Positions 47,269 to 58,744 of a stretch of DNA of 64,000 nucleotides are shown here, piece by piece. The translations under genes and the position numbers were made by a program. The notes beneath the pieces are model-generated. The model was given only the letters and a program-made list of their open reading frames with translations, did no database searches and had not been told where the DNA came from. This DNA is from Saccopteryx bilineata (taxonomy: Eukaryota; Chordata; Mammalia; Chiroptera; Emballonuridae): positions 106,225,022-106,289,021 of the forward strand of contig NC_089492.1 of the NCBI RefSeq assembly GCF_036850765.1, in the 5' to 3' direction. How positions within the stretch are numbered: position 1 is the stretch's first letter; every line of letters starts with the position of its first letter.

Positions 47269-50200
47269 GGAACTCACAAGTATCAATAATTACACTAAAT
47301 GTAAACAGATAAAACTCACCAATAAAAAGGCACAGAGTAGCAGAATGGATTAAAAAAGAAAATCCAACTGTATGCTGCCTACAGGAAACTCAACTAAGTA
47401 ACAAGGATAAAAACAAATTCAAAGTGAAAGGCTGGAAAACAGTACTCCAAGCAAATAACATCCAAAAAAAAGCAGGTGTAGCAATACTCATATCGGATAA
47501 TGCTGACTACAAGACAGGAAAAGTACTCAGAGACAAAAATGGCCATTTCATAATGGCTAAGGGGACACTGAATCAAGAAGACATAACAATTCTTAATATA
47601 TATGCACCAAACCAAGGAGCACCAAAATATATAAGACAGCTACTTATCGATCTTAAAACAAAAACTGACAAAAATACAATCATACTTGGAGACCTCAATA
47701 CACTGCTGACGGCTCTAGATCGGTCATCCAAACAGAGAATCAACAAAGACATAGTGGCCTTAAACAAAACACTAGAGCACCTGGATGTGATAGACATCTA
47801 CAGGACATTTCATCCCAAAGTGACTGAGTATACATTTTTCTCCAGTGTACATGGATCATTCTCAAGAATTGACCATATGTTGGGCCACAAAAACAACATC
47901 AGCAAATTCAGAAAAATTGAAGTTGTACCAAGCATATTTTCTGATCATAAAGCCTTGAAATTAGAATTCAACTGCAAAAAAGTGGAAAAAAATCCCACAA
48001 AAATGTGGAAACTAAACAACATACTTTTAAAAAATGAATGGGTCAAAGAAGAAATAAGTGCAGAGATCAAAAGATATATACAGACTAATGAAAATGACAA
48101 TACGACATATCAGAATCTATGGGATGCAGCAAAAGCAGTGATAAGAGGGAAGTTCATATCGCTTCAGGCATATATGAACAAACAAGAGAGAGCCCAAGTG
48201 AACCACTTAACTTCACACCTTAAGGAACTAGAAAAAGAAGAACAAAGACAACCCAAAACCAGCCGAAGAAAGGAGATAATAAAAATCAGAGCAGAAATAA
48301 ATGAATTAGAGAACAGAAAAACTATAGAAAAAATTAATAGAACAAGGAGCTGGTTCTTTGAAAAGATCAACAAAATTGACAAACCCTTGGCAAGACTTAC
48401 CAAGGAAAAAAGAGAAAGAACTCATATAAACAAAATCCAAAATGAAAGAGGAGAAATCACCACAGACACCGTAGATATACAAAGAATTATTGTAGAATAC
48501 TATGAAAAACTTTATGCCACTAAATTCAACAACCTAGAAGAAATGGGTAAATTCCTAGAGAAACACAACCTTCCTAGACTGAGTCAAGAAGAAGCAGAAA
48601 GCCTAAACAGACCTATCAGTAGAGAAGAAATAGAAAAAACCATTAAAAACCTCCCCAAAAATAAAAGTCCAGGCCCTGACAGCTATACCAGCGAATTTTA
48701 TCAAACATTCAAAGAAGACTTGGTTCCTATTCTACTCAAAGTCTTCCAAAAAATTGAAGAAGAAGCAATACTTCCAAACACATTTTATGAGGCCAACATA
48801 ACCCTCATACCAAAACCAGGCAAGGATGGCACAAAAAAAGAAAACTACAGACCAATATCTCTAATGAATACAGATGCTAAAATACTAAACAAAATACTAG
48901 CAAATCGAATACAACAACATATTAAAAAAATAATACATCATGATCAAGTGGGATTCATCCCAGAATCTCAAGGATGGTTCAACATACGTAAAACGGTTAA
49001 TGTAATACACCATATCAACAAAACAAAAACAAAAACCACATGATCTTATCAATGGCCGCAGAAAAGGCTTTCGATAAAATACAACACAATTTTATGTTTA
49101 AGACTCTCAACAAAATGGGTATAGAAGGCAAATATCTCAACATGATAAAGGCCATATATGATAAACCATCAGCTAACATCATATTAAATGGCACTAAACT
49201 GAAGGCTTTCCCCCTTAAATCAGGAACAAGACAGGGTTGTCCACTCTCTCCACTCTTATTTAATGTGGTACTAGAGGTTCTAGCCAGAGCAATCAGACAA
49301 GACAAAGAAATAAAAGGCATCCATATCGGAAAAGAAGAAGTAAAGGGATCACTTTTTGCAGATGATATGATCCTATACATCGAAAACCCCAAAGAATCCA
49401 CAAAAAGACTACTAGAAACAATAAGCCAATACAGTAAGGTCGCAGGATACAAAATTAACATACAGAAGTCAATAGCCTTTCTATATGCCAACAATGAAAC
49501 AACTGAGAAGGAACTCAAAAGAATAATCCCCTTCACGATTGCAACAAAAAAAATAAAATACTTAGGAATAAACATAACAAAGAATGTAAAGGACTTATAT
49601 AATGAAAACTATAAACCATTGTTAAGGGAAATCGAAAAAGATATAATGAGATGGAAGAATATACCTTGTTCTTGGCTAGGAAGAATAAATATAATCAAGA
49701 TGGCTATATTACCCAAAGCAATATACAAATTTAATGCAATTCCCATCAAACTTCCAATGACGTTTTTTAAAGAAATAGAGCAAAAAATCATCAGATTTAT
49801 ATGGAACTATAAAAAACCCCGAATAGCCAAAGCAATCCTAAAGAAAAAGAATGAAGCTGGGGGCATTACAATACCTGACTTCAAACTCTATTATAGGGCC
49901 ATGACAATCAAAACAGCATGGTATTGGCAGAAAAATAGACACTCAGACCAATGGAACAGAATAGAAAGTCCAGAAATAAAACCACATATATATAGTCAAA
50001 TAATTTTTGATAAAGGGGCCAACAACACACAATGGAGAAAAGAAAGCCTCTTCAATAAATGGTCTGGGAAAACTGGAAAGCCACATGCAAAAGAATGAAA
50101 CTGGACTACAGTCTCTCCCCCTGTACAAAAGTTAACTCAAAATGGATCAAAGATCTAAACATAAGACCTGAAACAATTAAGTACATAGAAGAAGACATAG

Positions 50201-51084
50201 GTACTCAACTCATGGACCTGGGTTTTAAAGAGCATTTCATGAATTTGACTCCACAGGCAAGAGAAGTGAAGGCAAAAATTAATGAATGGGACTACATCAG
50301 ACTAAGAAGTTTTTGCTCAGCAAGAGAAACTGATAACAAAATAAACAGAAAGCCAACTAAATGGGAAATGATTTTTTCAAACAACAGCTCAGATGAGGGC
50401 CTAATATCCAAAATATACAAAGAACTCATAAAACTCAACAACAAACAAACAAACAATCCCATAAAAAAATGGGAAGAGGATATGAATAGACACTTCTCCC
50501 AGGAAGAAATACAAATGGCCAACAGATATATGAAAAGATGCTCATCTTCTTTAGCTATTAGAGAAATGCAAATCAAAACAGCAATGAGATACCACCTCAC
50601 ACCTGTTCGATTAGCTGTTATTAGCAAGTCAGGTAATAGCAAATGTTGGAGAGGCTGTGGAGAAAAAGGAACCCTCATACACTGTTGGTGGGAATGTAAA
50701 GTAGTACAACCATTATGGAAGAAAGTATGGTGGTTCCTCAAAAAACTGAAAATAGAACTACCTTATGACCCAGCAATCCCTCTACTGGGTATATATCCCC
50801 CAAACTCAGAAACATTGATACGTAAAGACACATGCAGCCCCATGTTTATTGCAGCATTGTTCACAGTGGCCAGGACATGGAAACAACCAAAAAGCCCATC
50901 AATAGATGACTGGATAAAGAAGATGTGGCACATATTCACTATGGAATACTACTCAGCCATAAGAAATGATGACATCGGAACATTTACAGCAAAATGGTGG
51001 GATCTTGATAACATGATACGAAGCGAAATAAGTAAATCAGAAAAAAACAGGAACTGTATTATTCCATACATAGGTGGGACATAA
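47259..51084 (+). pseudogene. L1 ORF2, copy B, multiply broken with a catalytic Asp lost
   Basis: A TAA at about codon 18 (after NVNR) closes the natural start. Open pieces follow at 47424-49043, 49040-50098 and 50059-51084, separated by single-base losses near 49030 and 50063. The endonuclease motifs and FADD are still readable. The codon matching D600 of the reverse transcriptase (GAT in copy A at 25389) is GCC here (49055-49057), giving MAAEKAFD. Three of six adjacent bases differ at this spot. The C-terminal knuckle is present in the last piece. It is inactive by several independent lesions. Confidence 0.93.
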
Positions 51085-51124
51085 TAGTGAAACTAAGAGA
51101 CATTGATAAGAGTGTGGTGGTTAC

Positions 51125-51169
51125 GGGGGGGGAGGGGGGAATGGGAGAGGAATAGGGGGTGGGGAGGGG
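51125..51169 (+). other. G-rich tract in L1 copy B 3'UTR
   Basis: G runs of 4 to 8 with short spacers, the counterpart of 27461-27506. Confidence 0.7.
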
Positions 51170-51343
51170 CACAAAGAAAACAAGATAGAAGGTGACAGAG
51201 GACAATCTGACTTTGGGTGGTGGGTATGCAACATAATTGAACGACAAGATAACCTGGACTTGTTATCTTTGAATATATGTATCCTGATTTATTTATGTCA
51301 CCCCATTAAAAAAAATAAAATTATTAATAAAAATAGAGCAGCT

Positions 51344-52155
51344 ATAATCAGTTGTGTATAAGTTGTAGTGTGAATGTATGCCTTCATTTTGCTAGGGTAA
51401 TTATCTAGGATAAGAAATAATGCATCATATAGAAAATATACATTTAGATTTGTAAGAGATTCATACTATTATCAGGTGAATATACCATTTTGCACTTGCA
51501 CTAGGTGCTCTGCATCTTTAGTAGCTTTTGGTTTTGTCAGTGTTTTTAACTTTAAGTATTTCGTTAGGTGTGTAGTGATATTTTCATATCTCTAATAACT
51601 AAGTATTTTGAATATAATTTTGAGTGCTTATTTGAAAGAAGTATATCCCCATTGGTAAATATCTGTTCAAATCATTTGCCCATTATTTAAATGAGTTGTC
51701 TATTTCTTACTGGGTTTTTTTTGAGAGTTGAATATAAATATAAGTCCTTTGTCACATATGTGATCTTTAAATATATTCTCCCAGTCTGTAGCTCGATTCT
51801 TTTACCCTTTTCACAGAAATTTTTGTAGAACAAAATTTTAATTTTGGATGAGTCCCAATTTGTTGATTTTTTCTATTATGGTTTGTGTTTTGAGTGTAAT
51901 GTCTAAGAATTTCTTCAATAAACCAGGTCACAAAGATTTACTCCTTTGTTTCCTTCTAAAAGTTAATAATTCTATTATTTATATTTACATCTATGCACAG
52001 TCTCAGTTAATTTTTTTAAGGTATTACGTAAATTTTACATCAAGGTTCATTTTTATTTATTTTTTACATATTAGTGTCCAATATTTCCAACACCATTTGT
52101 TGAAAAGATTATCATTCTCCATTAAATTATTTTTGTACCTTGTCAAAAATTGACT
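51344..52155 (-). mobile_element. Old LINE-1 (antisense), continuation after copy B
   Basis: ttcaaatcatttgcccatta, aagtcctttgtcacatatgt and caacaccatttgttgaaaag are antisense L1 ORF2/3' phrases continuing from 43503. Confidence 0.75.
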
Positions 52156-53217
52156 ATTAACACAGTTCCAAATAACACAACAGGCAAAGAAGCAATCTCG
52201 AGAGAAATTTAAAAATATTTTCAACTAAAGGAAAGAAAAATACAACTTATCAGAATTTATGAATTGCAGTAAAAGCAATGATTAATGGAAAATTTATAGC
52301 ACCGAACTGCATATATTAGAAACAAAGAAGTATCTAAAATTACTAATCTAAGTTTCTACAATAGGAAATTAAAAAAAGAAAGGCAAATAAAATTCAAAGT
52401 AAGAAGAAGAAAATAAATAATAAGAATTGGAGCAGAAATCCATAAAATTTGAAACAGGAAATCAAAATAGAAAATTAACAAAACCAAAAACTCATTCTTT
52501 GGGGAAAAAAATGTATATGCCTCTACCCATTTTAATTAAGAAAAAAAGAGGTAGAAATCACTAGTATCAGAAATGAAATAGGATACATAACTCTAGAGCA
52601 CACAGGCATTAAAAAGATAATTAAGAAATACTATGAACAACTATATGCCTAGATAATTCTTTCAAAGATACAATTTTTTCAGACTCACACAAGAAGAAAT
52701 AGGCTATCGTCATAGACCTATATCTATTAAATATATTTAGTAACTAATTAATAAACTTCCAAAACAGGAAGCACCAGGCCCAGATAACTGTACCATTGAA
52801 TTCTAAGAAACATTTCAAAAGAAAATTATGCCAATATTCTACAGTCTCTCCCAGAAAATTAATGCAGAAGACATAATTTCTTAACTCATTCTAGGCCAAT
52901 ATAACCCTACTTCCAAAACCACACTCACATATTGCCATAATATTTCACACGGATGAGAGGAGTTCTTAATGTGGACATTAACAGATAAGAAATTCAAGAA
53001 ACAAGTGAGACAATTTTTTAAATTATACATCAAAATATACTTTTGATACACTAGTATGAGAGACTCTCCCCATCAATAAAGCACCAATGATCAACAATCT
53101 CCCAGGTATTTTTATTTGATGTGTCCTGAACTGTCAGCCATCTGTGCCTCTAAGTCTAGCAAGCAAATTAGGCAGGTGTTTTAAAAGCTGAAGAAAAGTG
53201 GCATTTAAAGTTTTTTG

Positions 53218-53543
53218 CTTTTTTTTTTGTAACAGAGACAGAGAGAGGGACAGACAGATAGAAAGGGAAAGAGATGAGAAGTATCAATTCTTTGTTGTGA
53301 AACCTTAGTTGTTCATTGATTGCTTTTTCATATGTGCCTTGACCTGGGGGGCTACAGCAGAGCAAGTGACCCCTTCCTCAAGCCAGTGAACTTGGGCTCA
53401 AGCCAGCCACCTTGGGGTCATGTCTATGATGCCACACTCAAGCCAACAACTCCATGCTCAAGCTGGCGACCTCAGAGTTTTAAACCTGGATCTTCTGCAT
53501 CCCAGTCTTATGCTCTATCCACTGTGCTAACCATCTAGTCAGG
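53218..53543 (-). mobile_element. tRNA-derived SINE with internal short repeats
   Basis: Same family as 31274-31659: poly(T), purine tract, then repeated caagccag(c/t)-type blocks. The flanks contain taaag(g)tttttt on both sides. Confidence 0.75.
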
Positions 53544-53615
53544 CTAAAGGTTTTTTTAAATAGATATATTGACTAATCATATAACAGATCAATTTATTGT
53601 GTAAACTTGGGATCC

Positions 53616-54028
53616 GGCCCTGGCTGGTTGGCTCAGTGGTAGAGCGTCGGCCTGGCGTGCGGTAGTCCCAGGTTCGATTCCCAGGCAGGGCACACAGGAG
53701 AAGCGCCCATCTGCTTCTCCACCCCTCCCCCTCTCCTTCCTCTCTGTCTCTCTCTTCCCCTCTCGCAGCCGAGGCTCCATTGGAGCAAAGATGGCCCGGG
53801 CGCTGGGGATGGCTCCTTGGCCTCTGCCCCAGGTGCTAGCTAGAGTGGCTCTGGTCGCGACAGAGTGACGCCCGGGAGGGGCAGAGCATCGCCCCCTGGT
53901 GGGCAGAGCGTCGCCCCCTGGTGGGCGTGTTGGGTGGATCCCGGTTGGGCGCATGTGGGAGTCTGTCTGACTGTCTCTCCTCGTTTCCAGCTTCAGAAAA
54001 ATACAAAAACAAAACAAACAAAAAAAAG
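53616..54028 (+). mobile_element. VES-type SINE, long form, young
   Basis: Begins GGCCCTGGCTGGTTGGCTCA, with B box GGTTCGATTCC and the end cagcttcagaaaaatac plus A-rich tail. The target duplication AACTTGGGATCC is at 53604-53615 and 54029-54040. Confidence 0.95.
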
Positions 54029-54214
54029 AACTTGGGATCCAAGTTGACATTTTTAAATTGTTCATGAGATGGAGAAAAGAAAAATCACTTTTTCTACAGA
54101 GTGGCTCAAATAACATCAGTCAAGTGGTGATGCCTGTCAATTAATCATTTATGAATTATTAGTAAAATTATAAGACTAAAATGACCAAAAAAAGACATTT
54201 TAAGAAACCTATAG

Positions 54215-54450
54215 TCTGATCTGTGGTGGCGCAGTGGATAAAGCATTGACCTGGAACGCTGAGGTCGCTGGTTTGAAACCCTGGGCTTGCCTGGTCAAAG
54301 CACATATGGGAATTGATGCTGTTCCTCCCATCTTCTCTCTCCTCTCTAAAATGAATAAATAAAGTCTTTTAAAAAAACCAACAAATGCAATGTGTGGACC
54401 TTGTTTGGAGTGCTGATGTAAACAAGCTAAAAAAAAACCTTAAAAAAAAA
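54215..54450 (+). mobile_element. Rhin-1-type SINE with a 3' extra segment
   Basis: The SINE head is TCTGATCTGTGGTGGCGCAG, and the SINE ends in an A-rich stretch near 54380. About 50 bp of unrelated sequence (starting caacaaatgcaatgtgtgga) follow, then a second poly(A). The target duplication AAGAAACCTATAG encloses everything (54202-54214, 54451-54463), so the extra piece was inserted with the SINE. Confidence 0.85.
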
Positions 54451-54832
54451 AAGAAACCTATAGACTAATATTTCTCATGAACATAGATACAAAAATCTTC
54501 AACAAAATATTATCAAGTCAAATCTAATGATGTATAAAATGAATTGTACATCATGGCCAAGTGGGATTTATCTCAAGTATGCAAGGCTGGGTCAACATTC
54601 AAAAATTAATACACAAGCTAAAGAAGAAAAACTTCATGATTATATCAGTAGAAATAGAAAAAGCATTGGACAAAGTTTAACACCAATTCACAATAAAAAT
54701 TCTCAGTAAACTAGATATATAGGGCAACTTTCTCAACTTAATGAAGAATATCTATAAAAAAAACCTATAGCTAACATTATACTTAATAATGAGAAATTAG
54801 AAGCTTTCTTATTTTGGTCAAGAAATAAGGCA

Positions 54833-55138
54833 GCCCTAGACAGTTGGTTCAGTGGATAGAGCATTCGCCCAATGCATGGACGTCCTGGATTCAATCCCAA
54901 GTCAGAGCACAGATGAGAAGCAACCATCTGCTTCTCTTCCCCTCCCTCTTCCCCATTCTCTCTCTCTTCCCCTCTTACAGCCAGTGGCTTAGTTGGTCCA
55001 AGCTCAGTTGATTCAAGCATCAGCCCCAGATGGGGGTTGCTGGGTGGATCCTGGCTGGGGCACATGTGGGAGTCTGTCTCTCTATCTCCCCTCTTCTTAA
55101 ACAAAACAAAAGAAAATGAAACAAAACAAAACAAAAAA
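54833..55138 (+). mobile_element. VES-related SINE, diverged
   Basis: Head gccctagacagttggttcag, B box ggattcaatccc, body with gtgggagtctgtctctctat, and an (AAAAC)n end. It lies inside the old sense L1. Confidence 0.8.
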
Positions 55139-55231
55139 CTAAAGGTAAAGACAATATGTCCCCTCCCAACACTCCTTTTCAACGACATACTGGAAATGTT
55201 ATCCAATGCATTAAAACAAACAGAAAATAGA

Positions 55232-55316
55232 CTGGCCAGGTGGTGGCACAGTATATCAAGTGTCGGACTAGGACACCGAAAACCCAGGTTTGAAAAACTG
55301 AGGTTGCCGGTTTGAG
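55232..55316 (+). mobile_element. Rhin-1-type SINE, truncated head fragment
   Basis: ctggccaggtggtggcacag to aggttgccggtttgag, then no tail. Only the tRNA-related part is present. Confidence 0.6.
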
Positions 55317-55693
55317 TAAAAGTAACTCAAAAGTAGGTAGGTATAATTCTAACAAAATATATATGAGGAAAACTGTAAGTTTAGTTTTGGAGGTGTCATA
55401 AATGGTCCTATATACAGTGGTACCTTGAGATACGAGCAGACCAACATACAATTTTTTTTTTTAAGATATGAGCTGCGACTTGGTCCGTATTTTTGTTCGA
55501 GATCTGAGCAAAATTCCGAGATACGAGTTGTGATTCAGGAAGCTGCTGCTAGTTGGCGCGTGGGTCCAGTATTGGCAGCACAACACCAGCATTTCATTCT
55601 TTCTCATGTGTTACCCACAGAATCAAGTCAAATATCATGCACTGTGTTTGTTCTTTCATCATTTTTGCATTTTTACTATTTTTGTGTGTTATC

Positions 55694-57652
55694 ATGGGGC
55701 CAAAGAAAGTGAGTGTAAAGGACAATGGTGAGAAGAAGAGAATGATGTCGATAGAAGTAAAGCAAGAAATAATATAAAAACATGAGCATGGTGTACGAGT
55801 GATTGAACTGGCAAGGCTGTACGACCACAATGCATCTACAATTTGTACCATCCTTAAACAAAAGCACAAATCCAGCAAAAGGAACTACAATTCTGTTCCA
55901 ATTAAGGACAAATATCCATGAATAAATGGAGAAGCTTTTGCTGGTGTGGGTGAAAGAGAAAGACTGGCAGGAGATACAGTGATGGAGACAGTAATATGCG
56001 AAAAGGCACGTATCATGTACATCGACTTGAAGAAGAAAGAACCATCAACTTCAAAAGAGGCAGCAGAAGATATGTTTAAGGCAAGTCATGGCTGGTTTGA
56101 AAATTTCTTTTTTTTTTTTTTTCTTTTCATTTTTCTGAAGCTGGAAACAGGGAGAGACAGTCAGACAGACTCCCGCATGCGCCCGACCGGGATCCACCCG
56201 GCACGCCCACCGGGGGCGACGCTCTGCCCACCAGGGGGCGATGCTCTGCCCATCCTGGGCGTCGCCACGTTGTGACCAGAGCCACTCTAGCGCCTGGGGC
56301 AGAGGCCAAGGAGCCATCCCCAGCGCCTGGGCCATCCTTGCTCCAATGGAGCCTTGGCTGCGGGAGGGGAAGAGAGAGACAGAGAGGAAAGCGCGGCGGA
56401 GGGGTGGAGAAGCAAATGGGCGCTTCTCCTGTGTGCCCTGGCCGGGAATCGAACCCCGGTCCTCCGCACACTAGGCCGATGCTCTACCACTGAGCCAACC
56501 GGCCAGGGCCTGGTTTGAAAATTTCAAGAAGAGATCTGGCATCCACTCGGTGGTGAGCATGGTGAAGCTGCTAATGCTGATGTTAAGGCAGCTGAGGAGT
56601 ACATTACACGTTTTGCTGCGCTTATCGCAAAAGCAAAGGAAGGCTACATCCCCCAACAAGTGTTCAACTGTGACGAAACAGGATTTTTTAGAAAAAAAAA
56701 TGCCCCAGAGGACTTTCAGCACCTCAGAAGAGAAGAAGCTGCCAGGCCATAAACCCATGAAGGACCACCTGACTCTTGCATTGTGTGCAAATGCTAACAG
56801 TGACTGTAAGGTAAAGCCACTGCTAGTGCATCATTCCAAAAAACCTTGAGCTTTTAAGACTCACAAGATTCTTAAGGACAAACTGCAAGTTATGTGGTGC
56901 ACCAATGCTAGGGCATAGGTTACGCGGCAGTTTTTTATTGAATGGGTAAATCTCATCTTTGGTCCTGCAGTGAAAAAATATTTTCAAGAAAATAAACTCC
57001 CGATGAAAGTATTATTAATCCTTGATAATGCTCCAGCCCACAAACCTGGTCTTGAAGATGACATTCTCGATGAGTTCAAATTAGTGAAAGTCCTCTACCT
57101 CCCATCCAACATGAATTCAATCTTGCAACCTGTGGATCAGCAGGTCATTTCCAACTTTAAAAAGCTTTACACAAAGCACTTGTTCTGCCATTGCTTTGAG
57201 GTGACTGAGAATACAATTCTAACCCTTCGAGAGTTTTGTAAAGATCACTACAACATAGTTATACGTTTACGCATTATTGACTTGGCATAGCAAGAGGTTA
57301 CAAGAAGAACCTTGAACTCGGCATGAAAAAAGTTATGGCCTGATGTTGTTGCAGATAGGAACTTTGAAGGATTAGAACCAGAGATGAGACCGAGGTAGAA
57401 GCATTGGAGAAGATTGTGTTCCTTGGAAGGTCAATGGGTCTGGAGGTAGATGAGGGTGACGTAAACAAGCTCATAGAGGAACATGAGGAGGAACTCTCAA
57501 CTGAGGTGTTGAAGGAGCTACAGATGATGCAACATATGAAGCTTCTGCAAGAGATTAGTAGTGAGGAGAAGGTAGAGTCGGAGGAAGTGATTTCTACAAG
57601 TGAAATTAAAGACATGCTGGCAAATGTGGGAGAAGCTTTCAAGTTTCATTGA
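55694..57652 (+). pseudogene. Tigger transposase (pogo/CENP-B-like), broken
   Basis: This class of enzyme cuts and pastes the element at TA sites. The start MGPKKVSVKDNGEKKRMM leads into a CENP-B-type helix-turn-helix region (VIELARLYDHNASTI). A second helix-turn-helix region follows (SKEAAEDMFKASHGWFENF) and is split by a SINE at 56108-56509. The DDE catalytic core shows D in NCDETGFF near 56667, D in LLILDNAPAHKPG (about 57021), and D in RIIDLA near 57283. The tail is an acidic helical segment at 57404-57652. Stops at about 55775 and 55918, plus several frameshifts, disable it. The family is the source of human CENP-B and JERKY-type genes. Confidence 0.88.
56108..56509 (-). mobile_element. 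VES-type SINE inside the Tigger transposase gene
   Basis: Minus-strand head GGCCCTGGCCGGTTGGCTCA. The perfect 16-bp target duplication CTGGTTTGAAAATTTC is at 56092-56107 and 56510-56525. Removing it rejoins the transposase frame. Confidence 0.96.
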
Positions 57653-57701
57653 AAAGAAACACCCAGAAAAAGTTTCAACTGGTCGTGTTTCAATACTTTT
57701 T

Positions 57702-58071
57702 TTTTTTGTATTTTTCTGAAGCTAGAAATGGGGAGAGACAGTCAGACAGACTCCCGCATGTGCCTGACCAGGATCCACCCATCATGCCCACCAGGGGGCA
57801 ATGCTCTGCCCCTCCAGGCGTCGCTCCATTGTGACCAGAGCCACTCTAGTGCCTGGGGCAGAGGCCAAGGAGCCATCCCCAGCACCTGGGCCATCTTTGC
57901 TCCAATGGAGCCTCGGCTGCGGGAGGGGAAGAGAGAGACAGAGAGGAAGGAGGGGGGGAGGGGTGGAGAAGCAGATGGGCGCTTCTCCTGTGTGCCCTGG
58001 CTGGGAATCGAACCCAGGACTTCTGCACGCCAGGCTGATGCTCTACCACTGAGCCAGCCGGCCAGGGCCGC
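57702..58071 (-). mobile_element. VES-type SINE in the Tigger 3' region
   Basis: Minus-strand head GGCCCTGGCCGGCTGGCTCA. The target duplication TTCAATACTTTTT is at 57689-57701 and 58072-58084. It lies after the last transposase piece. Confidence 0.95.
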
Positions 58072-58426
58072 TTCAATACTTTTTAATGACACTTGTTTGT
58101 CACATTTCCATACCATTTTAAAAGGCAGGCAAAAGTAAATTTCTTTGGATAAATTTTTATTCAAAAGTCCTGCAAGTGAAAGTGCCGAAAGTACAGCCAA
58201 AAAGGCAAAAACAGGTGATGATTAAATGAAAAATATGTAATGTTGAGCTTAGGTTAAGTTTAAAGTTAAGAAAGTGCATTTTTTTACAATTAAGTTTTTG
58301 TGGTTTCATATTAAGTAAAGAAAGTGCAATTTTAGTTTTGTTTAAAGAAAATGCAGTTTTAGTTTACATTTAGTGTTAAGAAAGTGCAGTTTTAGTTTAC
58401 GTGTCTACAGTGCCTGCATCCCTTCC

Positions 58427-58446
58427 TCCCTCCCTCCCTCCTCCTC
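58427..58446. repeat. (CCCT)n short tandem repeat
   Basis: About five CTCC/CCCT units inside the Tigger 3' region. Confidence 0.8.
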
Positions 58447-58744
58447 CATTCACCTCCATTAGCTGCACTCATCTGTCTCCAAGGTAAGAATATAGTACTG
58501 AATAACACTTTTTTTATTTCATATATTTTGTTATGCATTGGTAAAGTATACATGTGTATTTCTTAATTAAAAACATGTCTTTTTTCATAATTTAGGGTGG
58601 TTTGGGGATGTTTCACAGGGCTGGAATGAATTAAATCTATTTCAGTTATTTTAAATGGGAGAAATTTGTTTGATATAGAGTTGACTGACTTATAAGGTTG
58701 GTTACAGAACGAATTAAATTCATATCTCAAGGTACCACTGTATA

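Larger units (their letters stand above)
43519..51328 (+). mobile_element. Full-length LINE-1, copy B, inactive
   Basis: Same structure and subfamily as copy A: 5'UTR 43519-45934, ORF1 remnant 45935-47056, bridging frame 47029-47268, ORF2 remnant 47259-51084, 3'UTR with G tract, poly(A). Length is about 7.8 kb with perfect 15-bp target duplications. It carries more coding lesions than copy A. The 5'UTR keeps a repeat unit (about 43990-44127) that copy A has lost. Confidence 0.97.
52165..55330 (+). mobile_element. Old LINE-1 ORF2 remnant (sense), with SINEs inside
   Basis: Plus-strand ORF2 phrases occur along the stretch: caccaggcccagataactgt (52766) for the SPGPD motif, an RT-region piece at 54540-54740 (tgtacatcatggccaagtgg), and 55155-55220 for the CPLS..LLF motif region. 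Frames are heavily broken. Its orientation is opposite to both flanking old L1 pieces. Confidence 0.7.
55415..58740 (+). mobile_element. Tigger/pogo DNA transposon, full length, decayed
   Basis: The ends CAGTGGTACCTTGAGATACG and its near-complement (ctcaaggtaccactg) are terminal inverted repeats. TA lies at 55413-55414 and 58741-58742. It is 3326 bp including two VES SINEs (about 770 bp), leaving roughly 2.5 kb, the usual size of an autonomous Tigger. It carries the transposase remnant 55694-57652. Confidence 0.93.

Noticed and set aside
56051..56471. Open frames of 94-114 codons on the minus strand
   Set aside because: They lie fully inside a VES SINE and recur in other VES copies in the window (for example near 10321-10578 and 57742-58200).
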